64,000 nucleotides of DNA, taken from positions 45,996 through 109,995 of the forward strand of contig DASUGU010000106.1 in NCBI GenBank assembly GCA_036273855.1. Reading direction: 5' to 3'. The DNA is from DATEPR01 sp036273855 (GTDB lineage Bacteria > Actinomycetota > Actinomycetes > Mycobacteriales > Pseudonocardiaceae). Both the position numbers and the translations under genes were made by a program. How positions within the stretch are numbered: position 1 is the first letter of the stretch; every line of letters begins with the position of its first letter. Of the stretch, positions 62,060 to 64,000 are shown in pieces. Under the pieces are notes generated by a model. The model worked only from the letters and a program-made list of their open reading frames with translations, made no database searches and had not been told where the DNA came from.

Positions 62060-62163
62060 GAACAACGATGTTACGGACCGCGAAGGTCCACAACGTGCCG
62101 GCCCCCCGATCTGACCAGAACGTGGGAGAACGCACCAGCGGCCGAGTGGCTCACCCACCGGCC

Positions 62164-62202
62164 GTAACATGGGAGTGGTAGCGCTCCCGACCCCCGGTCG
62201 GG
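62164..62202 (+). promoter_or_regulatory. mrp promoter -10 and leader hairpin
   Basis: TAACAT at 62164-62169 is a -10 candidate on the plus strand, giving a leader of about 75 nt before mrp. The leader contains CCCGACC (62186-62192) and GGTCGGG (62196-62202), a perfect 7-bp stem with a 3-nt loop. A second TAACAT (62073-62068) serves the divergent marR. Confidence 0.4.
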
Positions 62203-62247
62203 GCGCCGACCAGGGCATTGTCCAGACAGAAGGCCGGTGCACGAGAC

Positions 62248-63402
62248 GTGACCAGCAGCCAGACCACCCAGCAGGGCACCCCGAACGTCGAGCAGGTGCG
62301 GGCCGCCCTCGCCACTGTGATCGACCCGGAGATCCGAAAGCCCATCACCGAGCTCGGCATGGTCAAGGACGTCGCCGTCCACCCCGACGGCACGGTCGCC
62401 GTCGGCATCTACCTCACGGTGGCCGCCTGCCCGCTGCGGGACAAGCTCACCCAGGACACCACGGCCGCCGTGAGCGCCCTGGCCGGTGTCCGGGACGTCC
62501 GCGTGACGCTCGACGTGATGAACGACGAGCAGCGCACCGAGCTGCGCAAATCGTTGCGCGGTGACTCGAAGGACCCGGTGATCCCGTTCGCCCAGCCGGG
62601 CAGCCTCACCCGGGTGTACTGCGTCGCGTCCGGCAAGGGCGGGGTCGGCAAGTCCAGCGTGACGGTGAACCTGGCGGTCGCGATGGCCGAGCGCGGCCTG
62701 TCCGTCGGTGTCGTGGACGCCGACATCTACGGCCACTCGGTGCCCCGGATGCTCGGCACCGAGGACCGGCCGACCAAGGTCGAGGACATGATCATGCCGC
62801 CGCAGGCGCAGGGCGTGAAGGTCATCTCGATCGGCATGTTCAAGCAGGGCAACGCCCCCGTGGTGTGGCGCGGCCCGATGCTGCACCGCACGCTGCAGCA
62901 GTTCCTGGCCGACGTGTACTGGGGCGACCTGGACGTGCTGATGCTCGACCTGCCGCCCGGCACCGGTGACGTGGCCATCTCGGTAGCCCAGATGCTGCCG
63001 GGGGCCGAGCTGCTGGTGGTGACCACGCCGCAGCTGGCAGCGGCCGAAGTGGCCGAACGGGCCGGGGCGATCGCCTCGCAGACGCACCAGCGCATCGCCG
63101 GGGTCATCGAGAACATGTCGTACCTCGTGTGCGCGCACTGCGGGGAGCAGACCGAGGTGTTCGGCTCGGGCGGCGGGGCCACCGTCGCGGCCGCGCTCAG
63201 CCGGCTGGGCGGTACCCAGGTACCCCTGCTCGGCCAGGTGCCGCTGGACGTCCGGCTGCGCGAGGGCGGCGACGCGGGTATGCCGCTGGTGCTCAGCGAC
63301 CCCGACTCCCCGGCCGCGCTCGCGCTGCGGAAGATCGCGGATGAGATCGGCACCCGCAGCCGCGGCCTGGCCGGGCGTCACCTCGGCCTGACGCCCCAGT
63401 AG
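62248..63402 (+). CDS. mrp: Mrp/NBP35-type iron-sulfur cluster carrier
   Basis: Protein of 384 aa: N-terminal DUF59/MIP18 domain (VIDPEIRKPITELGMVKDV) and the P-loop ATPase with deviant Walker A ASGKGGVGKSS, VVDADIYGHSVPRMLG, LMLDLPPGTGDV, and the C-terminal CAHCGE cysteine pair that binds the bridging [4Fe-4S] cluster of the dimer. It delivers Fe-S clusters to apoproteins. GTG 62248 is preferred. Convergent with tatB. Confidence 0.95.
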   Translation: MTSSQTTQQGTPNVEQVRAALATVIDPEIRKPITELGMVKDVAVHPDGTVAVGIYLTVAACPLRDKLTQDTTAAVSALAGVRDVRVTLDVMNDEQRTELRKSLRGDSKDPVIPFAQPGSLTRVYCVASGKGGVGKSSVTVNLAVAMAERGLSVGVVDADIYGHSVPRMLGTEDRPTKVEDMIMPPQAQGVKVISIGMFKQGNAPVVWRGPMLHRTLQQFLADVYWGDLDVLMLDLPPGTGDVAISVAQMLPGAELLVVTTPQLAAAEVAERAGAIASQTHQRIAGVIENMSYLVCAHCGEQTEVFGSGGGATVAAALSRLGGTQVPLLGQVPLDVRLREGGDAGMPLVLSDPDSPAALALRKIADEIGTRSRGLAGRHLGLTPQ

Positions 63403-63526
63403 GCATCGCATCCCGGTCAGCTCGTGGACCGCGGCCGGGCGGTACGTTCCAGAAACCGGACTCAGGTCACCGGCACCACTGGTACCGCGGTCCAGGTGCG
63501 CCGGGCCAGCCGGAGCTTCATGAAAC

Positions 63527-63576
63527 CCCGGATCCAGTGCGTTCTGACGCAGTGGAATCCCGGATCCAGTGCGTTC
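63527..63576. repeat. 18-bp direct repeat
   Basis: CCCGGATCCAGTGCGTTC occurs at 63527-63544 and again at 63559-63576, 32 bp apart; a third partial copy (GGGATCCGGG) follows at 63580. It lies in the gene-free interval between mrp and tatB. Confidence 0.85.
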
Positions 63577-63590
63577 AGCAGGGATCCGGG

Positions 63591-63670
63591 GGGTCCGGCT
63601 GGGGTCCGGGGGGTCCGGCTGGGGTCCGGGGCGTCCGGCTGGGGTCCGGCGGGTCCGGGGGGGTCCGGCG
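63591..63670. repeat. G-rich 20-bp minisatellite, four copies
   Basis: Four 20-bp units start at 63591, 63611, 63631 and 63651, built from GGGTCCGGCT followed by GGGGTCCGGG with small changes. Runs of 3-7 G separated by short spacers make G-quadruplex formation on the plus strand possible. The 63403-63698 interval holds no gene otherwise. Confidence 0.8.
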
Positions 63671-63698
63671 GGGGGCGGCCGGCGGGGGCGGGGGCGGG

Positions 63699-64000
63699 TT
63701 AGGTGGCGTCGGGGTCGAAGGGGGGGCGCTCGCCGGGGGCTAGCAGCGTGCCGTTGGCATGGGACTGGGTCTGGGCGGCGGCGGCCGGGCTTCTTGGGTC
63801 TGAGTCGCCGTTGACGTCCTCGAAGAGGTGCTTCTGCATGAACCGCTTCGGGTTCAGGTCCTCGATCTCGAAGTCGGCGAACTCGGGACCCAGCCCTTCC
63901 CGCAGGTCGTTCTTTGCTCCCTCGGCGATCTTGCGCAGGTCACGCAGGGCCCGGCCGGCCTGGGAGGCGATCTTGGGCAGTTCGTGCGGCCCGAAGACGA
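63699..64000 (-). CDS. tatB: TatB, C-terminal part (5' end outside window)
   Basis: The last 99 codons of a gene whose start lies beyond the right edge, ending with TAA at 63701-63699. The first visible residues VFGPHELPKIASQAGRALRDLRKIAEGAKNDL follow the transmembrane segment of TatB and form its amphipathic helix with the family's FGP motif; EFADFEIEDLNPKRFMQKHLFED and a Pro-rich tail follow. TatB is part of the receptor complex of the twin-arginine translocase. The neighbourhood with mrp agrees with mycobacteria. Confidence 0.9.
   Translation of the reverse strand, partial: VFGPHELPKIASQAGRALRDLRKIAEGAKNDLREGLGPEFADFEIEDLNPKRFMQKHLFEDVNGDSDPRSPAAAAQTQSHANGTLLAPGERPPFDPDAT

Overview
The window is about 72 % G+C, uses many GTG starts and tightly overlapping ATGA/GTGA gene junctions, and carries a gene set typical of the Actinomycetota. 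The best guess is a filamentous member of the Pseudonocardiales (Saccharothrix, Lentzea or Amycolatopsis-like). Two blocks keep gene order that I recall from Mycobacterium tuberculosis. Positions 23987-45403 match the Rv3201c-Rv3212 order: adnB, adnA, LipV-like hydrolase, alkyltransferase-like protein, TIGR02569 protein, moeZ, DUF3152 protein, TetR, DUF3107 protein, ferritin-like protein, rhlE, beta-propeller protein. Positions 59715-64000 match the mgtE-like/DUF1003/mrp/tatB neighbourhood.

Layout. 1-4975: protein-tyrosine phosphatase, fructosamine-kinase-like protein, SURF1, a TetR regulator with its SDR target, and cobD. 5070-11901: a three-gene operon of the SMC-like Wadjet/MksBEF type (TIGR02677, TIGR02678, TIGR02680) whose usual fourth gene, the JetD toprim nuclease, is absent. 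11906-15355: a large secreted subtilase-like peptidase with altered catalytic motifs. 15356-16862: 1.5 kb without a gene, filled by a degenerate array of 25-bp dyad units at a roughly 50-bp period. 16863-21130: nudC, an M16 peptidase pair and a membrane protein. 21240-23990: a two-component system and a leaderless hypothetical gene. 23987-30420: the AdnAB helicase-nuclease. 30531-46774: VOC protein, hydrolases, ATL protein, moeZ, three-component oxidation locus (AurF-like oxygenase, hydrolase, TetR), rhlE and others. 46784-52099: RecB-like exonuclease, a frameshifted marC, PHP phosphoesterase, F420/PPOX protein, PH-domain protein, Nudix, DUF2332. 52106-58659: an acyl-CoA catabolic cluster (MaoC, acyl-CoA dehydrogenase, CoA-ester lyase) interrupted by unrelated genes, including an AT-richer AAA ATPase/DUF4276 cassette that looks horizontally acquired. 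58767-64000: phosphotransferase, MgtE-N/CBS protein, DUF1003 protein, MarR, mrp and the 3' part of tatB.

The most interesting items are: the jetABC operon without jetD, with a symmetric operator-like dyad in its promoter region; the 50-bp-period dyad array upstream of the peptidase; the peptidase itself, which has lost the subtilisin Asp and His motifs but has a sedolisin-like Glu-x3-Asp, oxyanion Asp and Ser; the ATPase plus DUF4276 two-gene islet; and a 203-residue protein carrying a perfect cytochrome P450 cysteine-loop signature. No rRNA or tRNA gene and no insertion sequence was recognised. Homology statements come from remembered family knowledge; no database search was run.
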